From contig MU385715.1 of NCBI GenBank assembly GCA_022497155.1, forward strand, positions 868,001 through 932,000: 64,000 bases of DNA, written 5' to 3'. Positions 12,065 through 25,300 of this stretch are shown one piece after another. The position numbers and the translations under genes were made by a program. This DNA comes from Whalleya microplaca. Taxonomy: Eukaryota; Ascomycota; Sordariomycetes; Xylariales; Xylariaceae. Numbering within the stretch: the stretch's first letter is position 1; the number at the start of each line of letters is the position of its first letter. The notes under the pieces were generated by a model. The model had not been told where the DNA came from and did no database searches. It saw only the letters and a program-made list of their open reading frames with translations.

Positions 12065-12345
12065 CCATAACAACTAGTATATATGAGCTAACAAGGCGAA
12101 TAACCATATAGCGCTGTCAGGAATCGAACCTAACTCGCTTTACTACTCACTACAGCCAGTATGACCTATGATGAAATATATTAGTCCACTTTTGCTATAT
12201 GACTGCCTTTGACATCACTGTCTATTCATCGAAGATCACAGACCCAATAGCTGAAGATAGTGAATATGTAGAGTTGGGTTTGGTTCCCGACAGCACCATG
12301 CGGTTATTCGCGTTGTTAGCTCATCTCCAATAGTCTCACGGAATA
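12065..12345. repeat. Large inverted repeat with tRNA-like arms
   Basis: Two similar arms face each other around a roughly 40-base loop. The best-conserved 54-base cores are 12083-12136 (read on the minus strand) and 12271-12324 (plus strand). They agree at 45 of 54 positions by direct comparison, and 8 of the 9 differences are transitions. The minus-strand arm contains GGTTCGATTCC, an exact RNA polymerase III B-box, inside a five-base-pair T-stem (GTTAG/CTGAC). It also has TGGCTGTAGTG upstream, resembling an A-box. In the right arm the B-box reads GGTTTGGTTCC. The arms continue with weaker similarity outward and toward the loop. No complete cloverleaf can be drawn, so this is a tRNA-derived or SINE/MITE-like relic rather than a tRNA gene. 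Confidence 0.65.
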
Positions 12346-13544
12346 GTATACACCTATCCCCATATCCTTTTACCCCCGGTTTCTTATCTCAATTTAGATT
12401 CCAGTAGAGTCTATATACATTAGATAGACAAAGCGTCATGCTAGCTAACCCTTCAATCATTAATGACAGGTTCCACGTGCCCCAATCGAGGCTACTGCTA
12501 TTGTAGCTAGCTGTATGACTAATAGCTTTGATATATCCTAGATTCCTATATTGGACTCATTGGTAACATAGCAATAAACCATGAAAACAAGTATTCTAAA
12601 TTCTCTTCCTAACGCCCTGAAGAGTTTGATTAAACTACGTGAAAATAAAAGTGGTGGTAATATAGTTTTTATTTAGATAAATAGGTTACTTATAGGAATC
12701 ATCAGAACTTTATATCTAGGTGGGGAGATACCAGAGCTTAGAACACGAATAAGAAAATATAAAAAGGAAGTGCCATATCACATAAATAAATCGATCAGAA
12801 AAAGAATAGATGTTTTTAACATTTTTGATTCAAGCCATCCATCTTTATGCGAGGAGGCTTGGGTATAATCATGCTAGCTATATGTAGATAAATACACGAG
12901 AGAACTCGAAAGAGTACATAGTAGAAGCCACGAGGCCGTGTCATGATATTCTGTCATAAATGAACCAATGCTCTGATAGAGACATGCGTACTCCATATCC
13001 TTATGCAATCCCAATGCACCCAATGCTTAAACCCAAATGAAAAAAAAAGTATGTACAGCCTTCCCAATGTCCTAAAGGTATCCTTGTGTCGCAGTTTGAA
13101 GCCTAACTCATGCGAAATGCGTTTCCCATTCCCAGACCTTGTATATACATATGCGCGCTGATGTAAAATGACCATGCCAGACCTGGAGTGAACAAGAGAT
13201 ACCGGTGGCGGAGCGATTGTATTTGAACAAAAGATAGATTGAAGTTTTTGAAAGTAAGACAGTAGTCGAAGTGGAACTTTTGTGGTATAATATAAAATGA
13301 GACTTGATGTCGTCGATCATCAATCGTGGCCCGGGACTGGGACTTCCGAGAACGAATGGTATTTTATAGGTGGGCGATGCGGAGATTGAGCATATATAGT
13401 CTCGACATAATGTCGTCCGTGATGCCGTGGTGGTGTTAATGCGCTGAGCGAGAGACAAAAGAAAAAGTCGAGGCCAAGTTCTGACGTGAATACAATATCA
13501 ACTACCCAGAAATGATGCGAAAGGAGTCTCTTCATCAGGGAGCT
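12346..13544. other. Intergenic, strongly AT-rich
   Basis: Stop-rich, AT-rich DNA, especially 12540-12960. It probably includes the 3' untranslated region of the minus-strand gene ending at 13545. The composition suggests repeat-derived DNA, but no transposon domain can be read. Confidence 0.5.
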
Positions 13545-14973
13545 TCAGTAAGCAGCAACGGTTCTCTGTTGAAAGCGTAAAGGTCTCGGGCGTGGATTCG
13601 AGTTTCGACGGGCGAACATTTGTTGTACAAATGCGCGTGGGCTGATGACCTCAACGTCCAGAGTCTTGGATGTGAGTGGAAGTCCGATGCGATGGATCTT
13701 CTTTGTTTGCCAGCGCTCCTTCACGCAGTTATCAACGAGTGACATGAGACCGGTTGATACAATGACACTGAAGTAAATAGTTAGTACGATTATTTGACTC
13801 GATTGGATTATATGTTATGACTTACTCAGCAACATCAGTCACAGCGTCGAGAATGCTCTCGTCACTAATCCACATGTGACAAGGAGGGACCCAACCCCCA
13901 GCCTGTTCGTCAATGGCAACCTGGTTTGGCGATCGAGTTTCTGGAACGATGTGTGCGACCGGTGCGTTGATGTTGCCATCCCTGAGGAGATGGAACGAGA
14001 CGGAACCGGTGAGTTTGTCCGACACTCTCTTCCACGAATAGTTATGACCCCACCACTCAAACTCATATCTCTTGGAGCTCTTGTTTCCGCGCCGTCTGAC
14101 ATCAACACGCGCATAATTCGAGAACTCGAGTTTGATGGTATCGGTCGCCAATGGGGGTGTCTTCTGCTTCTTATCGGTGCAGGCAAAGGTGTCCGCCACA
14201 TCATCGTCAGCCGCCGCAGCAGAGCCGCTAGTTCCTGGTCGGCTCCTAGCAGAGAACATTGAACCACCAGTAGGGACGCGGGCCAGTTGCGGTCTCTTCG
14301 TGAAGTTCTTCATCGCGTTTGACATGGACCGCTGCGAGGTAGGTCGGCTCGCACACGCAGGCTCGATATATTTACGTTTCGAGTTGCATACTTCGCGACC
14401 GGAGTCCCGGCAATAGCGCCGAAGAGAAAACTCGCGCTTGTTGAGATCGTACATGCGCAGATGAAACAACTGAACCGTCTTTCTTCGCCGACCAGATACA
14501 ACAGTGTCCACACGTAGGTTCATGTTGCCGTCCGGTGTAAAGTCATCGTGGCGAATAGTCAGTCGGTTCCTCGACGGGAAAAGGGTAGCGAATTCTTCGG
14601 GTGATGAGGGGCGGACATTGATATCTTCAATTTCGTGTCGATAGATAGGCAAAGGAGGAATTTCCGAACATTCCATGTCCTCTTCCACCTCCATGTCATC
14701 GGACTCATCGCTTGAGGCCTGCGAGGAGTAGGTATCGACTGATGATCGTGGATATAGGCTTGTCACTGGCGACAGATCTTCTTCGTAACATGCTGAAGGG
14801 AACCCGGAGGCTCGCGAGCCACAGTCAAGGTCAGAGTCCTTCGTGGATGACCTAAAGCTCTCAGAGAACGAAGTAGGTGCTGTACTTCGCGAGTCGAAAG
14901 AGTCAGCACTCCGCCTCGAATCCCGCGAACTTGCGGTATGGTTGGAGAAGGTGGTATACTGTGTCCGTGCCAT
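13545..14973 (-). CDS. Conserved-looking protein of unknown function, possible tubby/LURP-like fold
   Basis: Two exons: 14973-13826 and 13767-13545. The phase-2 intron has a textbook GTAAGT donor, TACTAAC branch site and TTCAG acceptor. The start at 14973 has a CCACC context. The 456-residue product has a Ser-rich disordered N-terminus (about 1-120) with an acidic patch. Two blocks of alternating strands follow (about 135-205 and 285-350), separated by a low-complexity Ser/Ala insert. The end carries a hydrophobic helix (about 377-395) and a basic tail. The strand pattern with repeated aromatic pairs (YEFEWWGHNYSWKRV) and a C-terminal hydrophobic helix recalls tubby-C/LURP-one proteins, but that is inference only. 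The family was not recognised, so no function is assigned. Confidence 0.75.
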
Positions 14974-17900
14974 GGTGGAAGTATGGGTTGGAGTCGATAT
15001 GTAATATCAGGTCTGTAGGCAGCTAGAAAACAGGAGATAGATGAGCCGGAAGAATGGGAGGCTCTTATATCTATCCGCCTGTGCGTTATGCGCCTCGTGG
15101 TTCAGGGTCCCTCGACGTCAAGTTGCAGGCGTTCCACTTATGATTAACGCAGTGGTATTCGGCAAAGCCTCGCTGGGGCCTAATATAGATGATCTCTAAA
15201 CGCAAGAGTTCGAGCTGCTTCACATGTGCCTGCAACGTGGAGCAGACGCGGAACCAGGCAAGCGGGTAGGCTGATGTCGACGGGAATATTCAATGGGGCT
15301 TCTGATGAAATAGGGCGGTACGGTAACGTCTGGACGTAGGAGAGCGGTGGTCTATTATGGAGCGGGAATCTAGGCAGGAGTATGAGTGGTAGTAGGAGGG
15401 ACGACGATGGATGAGGTCCCGTTATTAACGAGAAGATACGACTGGAGCAACATGGCACAATAAGAGACGTAAGTGTATAGTGGGATAACGGGAGGGCTTA
15501 TAGATAGATATTGGTTGGAGCTGAGCTGACGAGAGATCCAGACGGGATAAAACCGGAGTCAGAGCAGATGCACTATTACCTACCCTGCTCCCATGCTACC
15601 ATGCTGCCATGCTAAGAAACTAAGTTAGCTCAGGTAGTTCTGTCGTGGACTCATGTCCTGGCTGCATATTCCTAATGGGGTCTTGTAGGGTTGGTGCCGT
15701 TGGCGGATAGCCCCTGCAGTCCCCCGTCCTGGTGAGCACGACTGGCTGCGAAAGGCCGAGAGGACCCAGGAATCTTCTAGTGGAGTTGGACAAGTCGAGA
15801 GGTGACACTCGGCGCAGCGGCTACGTATAGCCCTACGTTGTGCAATGCATGGCTTCTTAGGTGCAATACGATGCATCCGCTTGCATAGCTATTCAATGTT
15901 CAATGAAAGATGCTCCCTTGGATGAATCCGTGGCTCAATGGGCAGACGGCCGACCGAAGACGGCGGGCATACACTTGTGCCGTTCATAGAGGAATAAAGT
16001 GGCAAGCCCAACATCACACCACTATCGGGTTACCTTTTGAGCCAACGGGTGACAGCGTCAACGCAGAGAAACCGTCACACTAGAGACTCTGGCTCCGTAC
16101 TGGTAGAATACGGACTGTGTTATGCAGATGACACAGTCAGACGGTTCATCAAGCTCCTGTTGTGTCTACTCAAAGTAGATTGCACATGTAGGTAGACAGG
16201 TACACAGAATGGCGAGAATAGTATAAGTGGAAGAGAAAGCTGGGAACGACAACGATTGGGGGGAAAGCTTTTCGGAATGAGTCAAGCCACATGTTAAACG
16301 GAGTCAATTAGTCAGATAGTGGCTGTGAAGAGCAAGGTGGGGTACTATATCGTACCAGCTTACGTACAATTCCTGGACACATAGTCGCACACACAACCTA
16401 CGGATTACCGTGCTACCTGACTAGCAGTAAACTGGTCCCCAAAGAGACATCCGAGAGTGCCTAGCAAGCCTGTTTTTATCATGATTATTTTTAAACAAGA
16501 TTTCCAAGCCCAGCTTGCGCCGATGCTCTCCCCATTTCAAGATAGACACGATAGATTAACCGCTAGCTGACAATCTGTACAAGTCCTCGTGCCCATGAGA
16601 AAATCTCTACACAAATTACATTCTCGTTGATTCTTGACTTGAAACTTGACGGACTCGCATCCGTTGCCGTTCCTGGCAACGGGTTCCGAGGCACGGCTCA
16701 TGGCTCACCACCGTTGAGCCAAGTCAGCCGGGATGTTCAACTGCCACGACAGCCCACTAGTACGGACGCTGCTGAATTATCTAATATTAGAGCGGCATAT
16801 ACTAATTCCACGAGCGACAACACAAAACGGAGAACCACAAACCATCGTGCTCCGTTATGACGTTGCAACGAAGAGCTCCCCATTATTGTTGATTGCACCG
16901 AGCCAAACTCGCGAGCTGCATGGCTAGACACAGACAGATAGACGGACATACATATCTGGTGCTAATAAGTTGGAGCTGGCATATGCTCATCCGTAGTGCC
17001 CAACCAGATCGTCTCCTTTTTATGCCGGACAATTATGTCTAGTCTGGGGCTGCATAGTTCTTATACTATAGAGCTCATTCGCTTGTTCCAGCCAAGCAAT
17101 AAGCTCTATCTATCTATGAATACGCGATGCGACATGTCCATCGCATCTGGCCAATGGATCTCAAGTGAGCATTGCGTTGGATTCTTTTCAGGCCGCATGC
17201 ATATCCTATCATCTATCATCTATCATCGCCAATATGTTCTTTCTCTCTAGCTACAAGCTACCTCAATGATTGTGTCTATTCCCGACTGTATGCTAATCTC
17301 CTTGACAGTATTTCAATCTGACGCGCCTGCTCAGGAGAAGAAAACAAAACACCTCCGAAGTTAGGATGGTCAATTCGACTGCGGCCCCCCACATACATGC
17401 GTGCAAGACGATGCTCTCAATCAACGTTGTTCGTTCGTTTTTGGTACCCTAATGTCATTCCGAGACGTAGTACGAGAGCTGATGCGTTACTATTTGTTGC
17501 TTCGAGTAAGCTTCGAATCGGTTTCCCACTATCGTTGGTAATTGGTAATTGAAGCAGTTCCTCCTGTTTCCTGGTCTCCTGCAGGTGGTCAAATGCGGCA
17601 CTGCTGTGTGGCAAACTCTCATTGGCCGGAACATTTGGACCCGAATTCATCTTCAGATGCGAGGTCAGGCACACAGAGACACTCAGGCACGTGCTTCCGC
17701 CGACTTGGGACTCTCTAATTTCCAAGGCTGTTCTTGGAGACTATCCAATAATTGGACGTCGGTCATCCTTCTTCGCTAGGACAAAACGATGCCTAGGACC
17801 GCGGCATAGAGGATCTCAGTTAGGTCACCATGCAGCCGCCCTAGGCGCTTCGAGTTCTGATAACAGCAAAGCCGCCTATTCTGCTATTGCTCTTATGACT

Positions 17901-20900
17901 ATGGGCAGAAACACTACGACCCGAGTTGGAAGCCCGCCAATGCGATCTTCTGGCAACATCTGCAGCAAAAGAAACGGCAGGCCAGATCAACTGAATATCA
18001 GAACTCCAAGCCATTGACAAGCTAGGCTTATGTACTAGGAGACCTGGCTACACTTCATTAGAAGCGTAATTGCTTATCTTATTACTCTAAAAGAGAATCC
18101 TTGTTGTTCATCGACCAAAGAACATTCAAACCTTCGATGGAGCGTCCCTCGCACCACCTCTACGCCAACCGTTCTATCGCAATATCCACTTTGATCAGCA
18201 TCGATCTTCTTTTCTGTCATACGCGGCTGCTTGTCCTGCCACGCAAATCCACCAATGCATGCTGCCGAAGTCGGCATCCCGGATCGCTGGGTACCTTATT
18301 CGGACAATTTGTGTTCCCCCCTGACGCAATCAAGCTACTTCGCCAGCGATCACGTATACGTTTGCCTCACCCGTACCGAGCTAGCTGATCTTTGTCCAGA
18401 GCCCCCATCATATAGGCGTACCGGGCCCTCATGTGGAATCCGAAGCATAACGCAGCAGCATCCGATTGTCTGTCTCCTCGACTCCGAGGATTCTCTCTCT
18501 TTCTGAGGGCCAGCAAGGGATGCTCTGTGACGTCGTCAGTATGAATTGACCTGGAACAGCCTCAAATCTCAGGGTCAGCGCCCACAAACCTGCTGAACTC
18601 GTGGCGGCATGAGTAACCTTCCAACACAGACTGCCAAGGTAACTTATGATCGCGGCCAACCATATACCATGTTGAGGATCGTTTCTCCCGGGCTGGTGTA
18701 TAGATCTACCAGCGGCGTTTCAGGCGGCAACTCTGACATGGCAATTTTGCAAATCCTATTCCCAGATATGCTTGATCAACAAATGCAGAGCATAAGTGAA
18801 GAGGGGAGGCTCTAGATACCAATTAGCAATCATATATCTGAGTCCCCAATCGCACTTTGTCCTTCATTGGATCCGGGTAGGAGGCCGCCTCCGGCGAAGT
18901 TGGAGACTCTCAAATCTGAGTTGGAGCTACCCCTGAACTTGCAGGACAATAGTTCCAATTGACTTGTTAAAGGGAATCATCTGCTCCTGTATCTCTTGCG
19001 CCAGCTTGAACCTAAGCTTGATACAATTGCTTTCTCCGATGGGTTCTGCCGCATGTTATGTAAGAGAGTCGGGGTGCGCGAGCGTTCGACAGAGATTGGA
19101 TAATTCAACGTTCTCCGTAGTAAGACTGTGACCCTACAATACAGAATCCTTTTTTATTGGATTCTTCAGCAGATGCAACCGTTACTTTTAGAACAATAGC
19201 CATGGTCTAGTCAATTGACATTCTATTTCGCTCCTGTCTATATGGAATTTCTAGAGCCCTCACTGGATATTGAGTACACCACCATAGCCTTTTGTCGACC
19301 TATGTCGGCTCTTTCTCGCAATTAATTGCTGCCACTATAACATTGTTCAAACTGCCATTATATATTCTCTCCAGTCGGGTTGACTTTGCTATCACGTGGG
19401 TAGCATGCTGTTGAGAACAGGACAATACCCTTTTTACATCCGGGTTTCTTGATAATCGGGTCTTCGTGAACTTAGGGTCCTTGAAGGCATTCCCGAAATG
19501 GCAGGTCCAAGACTTCTTTAAAAACCAACATCGATTTAAGCTCGCCTTCATTGGCTAGAGCTCCCGCTCTTGACCACCAACGGCTATGATCGCCGCCGTT
19601 GGCGGCTCGAAAAATAAAAAGCCATGCCTTGCCTTAGTCTTAGCCCTCGGAATGAGCTGATACGAGATCCGGCGAGCGACCCATCGCTCGAGAGCACGTT
19701 ATCGGGGCCGGCGCACCACCCAGTAGCGAGGAGGACCTACTGCGTAGATACCAGCCGTTCCCAGATGGCCCAATAAAAGGAACCTCGCGCCCGTCCCGTC
19801 CCCATCCCGGCTACCCAGGAAATCGTTACTAGAGAAGCCCAAAGGGGGGGGACGCACTACTTACTAACTGAGGAGCGCGCGCCAGGCTGGCAAAAGCACG
19901 CCAGAGCCCAACTGCCCAAGAAAAGAAATGTCCCGGTTAGCTTGCTTACCTGACCCTGCCAGAGCGAATGCCGACCATCCGCAGAATACATACATACAAG
20001 GCAATACCTCCCTCCCTACTTACCTATCTGCTTTCGTGGTCAACTGATTCCCGCCGGAACTCTCTTTCTCTCTTCGCGGTAGACGCTACTGCATGTGCGG
20101 CCCAAGTATATGTGAGCCACCCCTGAAACCGACAGGTCAGGACAGCAAGGTACACGAGACAGCACAATACCGAGAGAGAGCGAGCGAGAGGAGTCGAAAC
20201 AGACACACATACAGACAGCCAGACACGCGGCAGCCCGTGCGACGTGTCATTGCTAACTTATGTAACAGGGCATTGCGTGGCTGACCAGGACTAGACGAGA
20301 CGGGATCTGAGGTAGGGTATCAGGATCAATGTACGCTGTATCTAAGCCAATGTCTCGGGCCTCTGCTGGGGGCCCTGTTGTCTGCATGTCCATCTTCCCG
20401 CTGCTGCTGGCTCGCTCTCCCCGTTCGCTGGGCCGTTCCGTTCGGACTCGGAAGGTTAGGGACAAAAAAAAGCTTATCTGTCTTGTCTGTATGGGGCCGG
20501 GTTGGCCAACTGTACGGCCAAGTCAGCGAGCTAGCTGGTTAGCTGGCTGGCTGGCTACCTACCTACCTACCTCCCTCTCCGCTGCATCCATCGACTACGC
20601 TTCTGCTTTCGTCCCTCTTCCTTTTTCTTCTTCCTCTCTTTCCTCTACCCGAGCGAACTCCCATCATATCATCACTCCCGATATTCATGATCGCACAATC
20701 TTTCACATGTGTATCCAGTACAGACGCACGAATGTGTCTGGCTTGTGCTCTGTGCTCTGTGCTCAGGGGCTCCTCGTCGTACATACATTCTCTGTGCGAG
20801 CGAAGGACCATGCCACCAACTCGTCGTGCTATGTAGATCCTCGCCCTTTCTGCCCTAATCTCATGTGACGACGCGACGAGAAGCGAGGGATTTTGCCAGG

Positions 20901-22355
20901 GACAAGCGAGGGCTGCTGTACTCAGTTGCTGTACTCGGTTGCTGATAGGATCACTCGAGATGGCAAAGACTGCTAACGCGCAAGTGCGGCTTCAATTAAC
21001 TGAGTCTAGGCCCCAATTCCATGGTCTTCGCCATCTACTTGCCTATCTCTTTTTCTTCTCCAGAAAAGCTCAATTTATTCTACTTACTATGACTTATAAT
21101 TCCAAACTAAGATAGACAGTGAGTGAAAAATATCAATAATAATAATATTTTACTGCTAATTCTACGACCCTTTTTTGTCTCCGAAGGAGGAAGTGATACA
21201 GATACACAGACGCCTCGATTATCTCCGGTCTTCTTCTCGACTCGCGTCGACCGTTCACATGTTTGTCTTTCTATCTATCGAGATATCTAACTAATATTCC
21301 ACTCGAAAAAAAGGACCTGTTGTGCATGTATTCCCATACGATCCAGTGGCTACACATGTAGTACCATATACACACCATCTCCCGCCCAGTCATCTGAACT
21401 CTATCAATCATTATACACCACTCCTCACCCATCTCCAGATATACACGCCCAAACAGCCCGAGACCTACTTGCGTGCCCAGCGTGCTCATCTCCCAAATAA
21501 TTGGCGAGCACGGCAAAATATGTGACACTTGAAAACCGCCCAAATAGAAGTTTCAGAAGGAAGAAACAGAAAAAAAAACTTGATGCCTGCCACTCACACA
21601 CCAACACGAAAGCAATGACCACAACCACAATGACGACGACGATGAAAAGATGCGAGTAAAGTACTTAACCCCCGACATTCCATTTGCCAGAGGCGTAAAT
21701 AAGCTGCTATAACGACTAGAAGAGGTGTGCGTATGTATGCGTATGATGTAGTTATCCGGCAATAAAGCTAGCTACGTGACAGTATGTAACTAGTTAGGGC
21801 AGTAGGGGGGTGGATGAGAAGAAGTGTCATAGACAGACAGACAGACAGACAGACAACAATAGCATACAATAGTACTACTTACTTTCTCTTGTTTCATCAT
21901 CCCATCCATCCATCTGTCAAAACAGCGCCCCCGGCCTCCTCCTCCGTCCGTCAATCTCGCCGTACCTACATATGCCTTCCTCCCACTCACTCACTCACTC
22001 ACTCACTCACTCACTCCATCCATCCACCCTTCGAAACGTCTTCCTCGTCCCGTCCCGCCCCGCCCCGCCGCATTTGCCTCGTGTTACATTTAAAGAATTT
22101 TTATAAAGATGGGATTGTAAGGTTTGGTTGAGTTTAGTTTTAGTTCAGGTACCTTGTATTGTATAGTAACGTCCTCCTCCCGGCCGCGCGCACCATTTGC
22201 TAATGGGAGGAGGATGAGGGACTCGGTACCCGCAACTGGCTGCTATCGATACTGAGCCTCCCATTCCCGTCGGTGCTGACCCTCATAAGTATGGGCCACA
22301 GGTACTCGTAGGAGGATGACAATGGCCTCCCCCTTCCACTAATAAGGGCAGACTG
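14974..22355. other. Gene-poor region, 7.4 kb, no supported gene
   Basis: Many short open frames lie here, but none shows a recognisable domain, a plausible set of introns or a good start. The part from 17,400 to 18,830 has several overlapping open frames of 60-130 codons and might be a decayed gene. The part from 19,750 to 22,200 is rich in low-complexity tracts: GCTG/CTAC at 20535-20573, GACA at 21830-21855, ACTC at 21984-22016 and a C/G run near 22,050. A 179-codon open frame at 20329-20868 is mostly low-complexity and is not called. The last 200 bases are probably the 3' region of the Bbc1 gene. Confidence 0.55.
21830..22027. repeat. Microsatellites (GACA)n and (ACTC)n
   Basis: A GACA tract occupies about 21830-21855. 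An ACTC tract of about eight units occupies 21984-22016, followed at once by CATC repeats. Both lie downstream of the Bbc1 stop codon. Confidence 0.9.
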
Positions 22356-25300
22356 CTAGTCCTGAGAGGAGGAGGACGGGGAAGGGCTGCTCCACCCGAC
22401 CCAGCTACGTGGCATCACCCGCCAGATCTTCACTTCGCCACTCCGCAGGTCGTCCAGCTTGAAGCTCTCCTGCTTCACCTTCTTGCTCTCGCGCCCCTGC
22501 TCCCACGCCCGCACCTTCTTCTTGGTCCCGTCCCACTCGGCCACGATCGCGACGTGGTCTGGCTTGCCCACTTCCGTAGCGTACTTCGCGTGCATGGGCC
22601 CGTGCTTGCCTTGGAACTTGGCGTTGCGGATGGAAACGATGTCGCCCGGCCTGATTTGATCGTTCAGCTGGATCGAGGCGTTGGCTAGGTTAGCGTAGAC
22701 TAGGGCACCGTAGGCACGGCTGCTGACGGGAAGAAGCGCATCCTTGAAGGGTTTGAGAAGCTCGAAGATGAGCGCATGTGGCGTTCCATCGCCGACAACC
22801 GAGTCTTTTTTGGTCGCAACGGCACTGCTGATCTTTAGACCGAATTGCTCGTAAGCTTCCTCTAGCTGGTCTTGACGGAGGGCTCGCGGAGGTGCATCGT
22901 GTCGCTGTTCAAGCTGGGCATCAGATGGATTCTGAGCATCGAATTGCACCGTGATAACAGTCTGCGAGTAATCCTGGAAGAGGATCGAAACATCCTTCGC
23001 AATTAGGGTTCGACCATCGGCGGTGGAGGATGTTGATTCGTCGAATTCCGAGTATATGTCTCTTCTGCCCTGGAACATAGGAGGGAGTCCATTTCGAGCA
23101 ACCCACCACTGTGTATGTGGTGCCAGATCGATTTCGTTTGCGACGAATCCCGTTTCCATTGATGGCCGAGAAGCATCCACCGACCGTCTGGCAATAGGCG
23201 GTCTCTGTACATCTAGAGACTGCCGAAGAACCCGGTTAGTAGGTGGTGCTGGTGGAGGAGCCCGACTAGCTGGCGACAGGTGCGGTGATTGGAAAAGCGA
23301 CACAGCCGGTGGCGTCTGTACTTGTTGCTCTTCATGTACAGTCACGCCGTGAGAGGCTGCAGCGGAGGAATTCTGCAGTGCGTTGTAATTATAGGGGTCA
23401 TAATCGTCATCGTCATATGAGTATGACGCCTCTTTGGATGGTGGAGGCGGCGGAGGAGCAGCACGGGGCACATCCACCGATTGCCTAGAACCTGATAGGA
23501 GCTGAGGGGGGACCGGCGGTGGGCCAGATCTCGGCGCGGCCGTGGTAGGAAGAGGAGGAAGTAGAGTTGGCGAACGAATTGACGTGTTATCCTCAAAACT
23601 CGATTCTCGGGCGTGTGCCTTTAGCGCATCCTTATGAGGGACCGAAGATGCGATATCGGTATCGTAATCACCTTCATACTCGGTGACCTCTCCTTCCTCT
23701 CCATTGTCCAGGGTTCCAGGCTTCATAGGCGACGCAAGTCGCTCATCAGCTGTAGAAGGGCGGCTCGCAGAACCACCTGGAGGTGGAGGTGGCGGCGGCC
23801 GGGTTTGAGCTGGAAGAGGCGGAGCACCGCCTGGGATAGGAGGCGGCGGCCGACTGTTCCGTTTGCTTGGGTGTACAGGCAGTGGCGGAGAGGACGGAGG
23901 ACCTTCGTCTCCCGGATGAGAAATGCGTCGGGCTCCGGGAGAGCGGGGCGAAGTGGGCAGTGTAGGTGATGCTAAGGGAATTGGCGGTGGTGCCCGGCCT
24001 GCGGAAGAAGCCACTACTCGTGGAGTCTCAAGAGCTTTCTGTGGATTTTCTGACAACTCATCATCGGACTCTGAACCCAAGCTTGGCGAAGTCACGCCAG
24101 CAGGTGGGGGCGGGGGTGGACGGGCTGAACAGTCATTAGTTAAAATGTCAACTATCTTCAAGATGAACTTACATTCTGTCGGTACCGGAGGAGGAGCGGG
24201 TCGGCCTCCAGGAACAGGAGGTGGACTACCAGGCGTCTGCGACGGAGCTACATTACTGTCATTATTTCAAATTCAACGTGGAAAGGTAGGATTGCACTAG
24301 GCTGGGAACTCACGTTCTGGAACTGTGCCTGTTGGGCTAATAGATGCGACTGGTGTGATCTCCTGTCCGCCTGCATCGTCGCAATCAGGCTCAGCAATAC
24401 TTTCTTCCTGTTGCTTCTGTTTGCCCAGTCCCGGTAAAGCCATCATAGTTGGCACCGGGGGAGCCGCCATTCTTGGCGAAGAGGGTCTTTCTGCTATGTC
24501 AACCGAACGACGGCCCGGTGGTAGCGCGGGCTTTGGTTTCTTAGGTGGTGCTGGGCCTCCCATTGACATCATCCCTGGGGGACCAAACATGCCCTGGAAG
24601 CCCATACCACCACTCATTTTTGCCATTCTAGCTCTAAGTTCCTCCTTTCGTCTAACCTCAGGATCAATCTCTTCCTCTTCCTCCACTCCTTCTCCACCCT
24701 CTGCTCCTGGCTCAGCTGCCGTTCCGGTAGAGGGTCTACTAGAGCCAGTCTTGGGCCTCTCATCGCTCTCTTCTTTCTCTGTGAGATCCTCGGGCCCCTC
24801 TGTAGTGTCTCCCGCGCCCGACATGTCGGCCTCGTTCCCATCATTCTCTGACGGTGCCGTAGCAGACTTTCGTCGAAGGGAGAGTGACTGTCGTGGGGGG
24901 CGAGATTCATCAATAGATTTTTTGCTCGAAGTTTCCCCCGTGTCTTTGCGCTCTAGAGGCGGCGGGGTTTGTGCCTCGTCCGTCGGGCCGGCCTTCTGTG
25001 GACCATCACTCTCTGTGCGCTTCTTGGGAGGCCGTTTGGGCTTCTCTTTCTTGGCAGCGGCCTCTGCATGTCGTTGGGCGGCTTCGGCCTGTTGTTTCTG
25101 AAGCAGAGCAATACGCTCCTTTAGGCTAGTCGGCTTGGGTTGGTCTTCGGCGTTAGGCTCAGAAGCCCCAGCAGGCACCAGACCAGCCCTCTCCGCATTT
25201 TCGATAGATTCGGCCTCTTGTTCTTTGATACCAGGGTCCTCTTCACGCCGGTAGACCTTCGTGGCGGGTGGATCACGGGGTGGGGGTACGTAAGCGTTTC

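Noticed and set aside
15930..16000. tRNA A-box-like TGGCTCAATGGG
   Set aside because: No B-box or T-stem follows within the expected distance, so no tRNA gene is called.
20329..20868. 179-codon open frame on the plus strand
   Set aside because: Mostly low-complexity tracts (GCTG, CTAC, Ser codons), no domain, and it lies in microsatellite-rich spacer DNA.
24325..25101. 258-codon plus-strand frame
   Set aside because: Antisense shadow of the proline-rich part of the Bbc1 gene; its composition mirrors the opposite strand.
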